6,918 bases of DNA. Source: an uncultured Porphyromonas sp. (GTDB lineage Bacteria > Bacteroidota > Bacteroidia > Bacteroidales > Porphyromonadaceae). Each line of letters starts with the position of its first letter. The first letter of the stretch is position 1. Made by a program: the position numbers and the translations under genes. The notes beneath the pieces were generated by a model. It was given only the letters and a program-made list of their open reading frames with translations. It made no database searches and was not told where the DNA came from. Of the stretch, positions 6,786-6,918 are shown piece by piece. The stretch lies in the NCBI GenBank assembly GCA_902465775.1, contig CABQOJ010000063.1:1-6918 (forward strand). The letters run 5' to 3'.

Positions 6786-6918
6786 ATGAGAAAAGAACAA
6801 CTAATCCGCATTTGCCTAGCTATGCTGCTAGCCAGTGCCACCCTCATGCTCAGCTCCTGTAAGAAGGATCCAAAAGACAAGGACCCCAAGGAGGCACTCG
6901 TCAATACCCGCTGGAAGA
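6786..6918 (+). CDS. Lipoprotein, N-terminal fragment (3' end outside window)
   Basis: An open frame from ATG at 6786 runs off the window after 44 codons. The sequence starts MRKEQLIR, then a hydrophobic segment (about 9-22), then a lipobox LSSC (22-25) with Cys25 as the predicted lipidated residue. This is a clear signal peptidase II signal. The residues after Cys25 are highly charged (KKDPKDKDPKE) and could act as a linker or as a surface-export signal of the type described for Bacteroidetes lipoproteins; that is inference. The final residues, LVNTRWK, recall the first strand of lipocalin-like or other small beta-barrel lipoproteins, but too little is present to assign a family. It lies 66 bases after the PD40 gene, with its own possible promoter. 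Confidence 0.75.
   Translation, partial: MRKEQLIRICLAMLLASATLMLSSCKKDPKDKDPKEALVNTRWK

Overview
The window looks like chromosomal DNA from a Bacteroidetes bacterium, most likely a Porphyromonas close to the asaccharolytica/uenonis group. Several things point this way: moderately high GC, no Shine-Dalgarno sequences before the starts, a large DUF2723-type membrane protein, a secreted PD40 propeller protein with a Gln just after the signal peptide, and a lipoprotein of typical Bacteroidetes form. The genus call is inference from family composition, not from a marker gene.

All six genes lie on the + strand. Positions 1-2129 hold the C-terminal part of a DUF2723/TMEM260-like multi-pass membrane protein whose start lies upstream of the window. 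It is followed at short spacing by 2,3-bisphosphoglycerate-dependent phosphoglycerate mutase (2159-2905), dihydrolipoyl dehydrogenase (2945-4315) and a ketopantoate reductase family protein (4322-5284). The gaps are 29, 39 and 6 bases with no hairpin in them, so these four genes could be one transcription unit. After them come a perfect 12-bp inverted repeat (5295-5339) and a five-unit 7-bp tandem repeat (5342-5376), which sits almost directly on the start codon of a secreted PD40-repeat protein with a coiled-coil tail (5382-6719). The last 133 bases encode the N-terminus of a lipoprotein (from 6786). It is preceded by a promoter-like element and a small hairpin.

The metabolic genes cover lower glycolysis (Gpm), a flavoprotein shared by 2-oxoacid dehydrogenase and glycine cleavage complexes (Lpd), and an NADPH-dependent reductase that may act in pantothenate/CoA synthesis. 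The partner enzymes of Lpd and of the reductase are not in the window. The flanking genes encode envelope proteins: the membrane protein, the exported propeller and the lipoprotein. I see no mobile element, CRISPR array, RNA gene, defence system or clear novel multi-gene system. The most unusual sequence is the hairpin plus heptad repeat leader in front of the PD40 gene.
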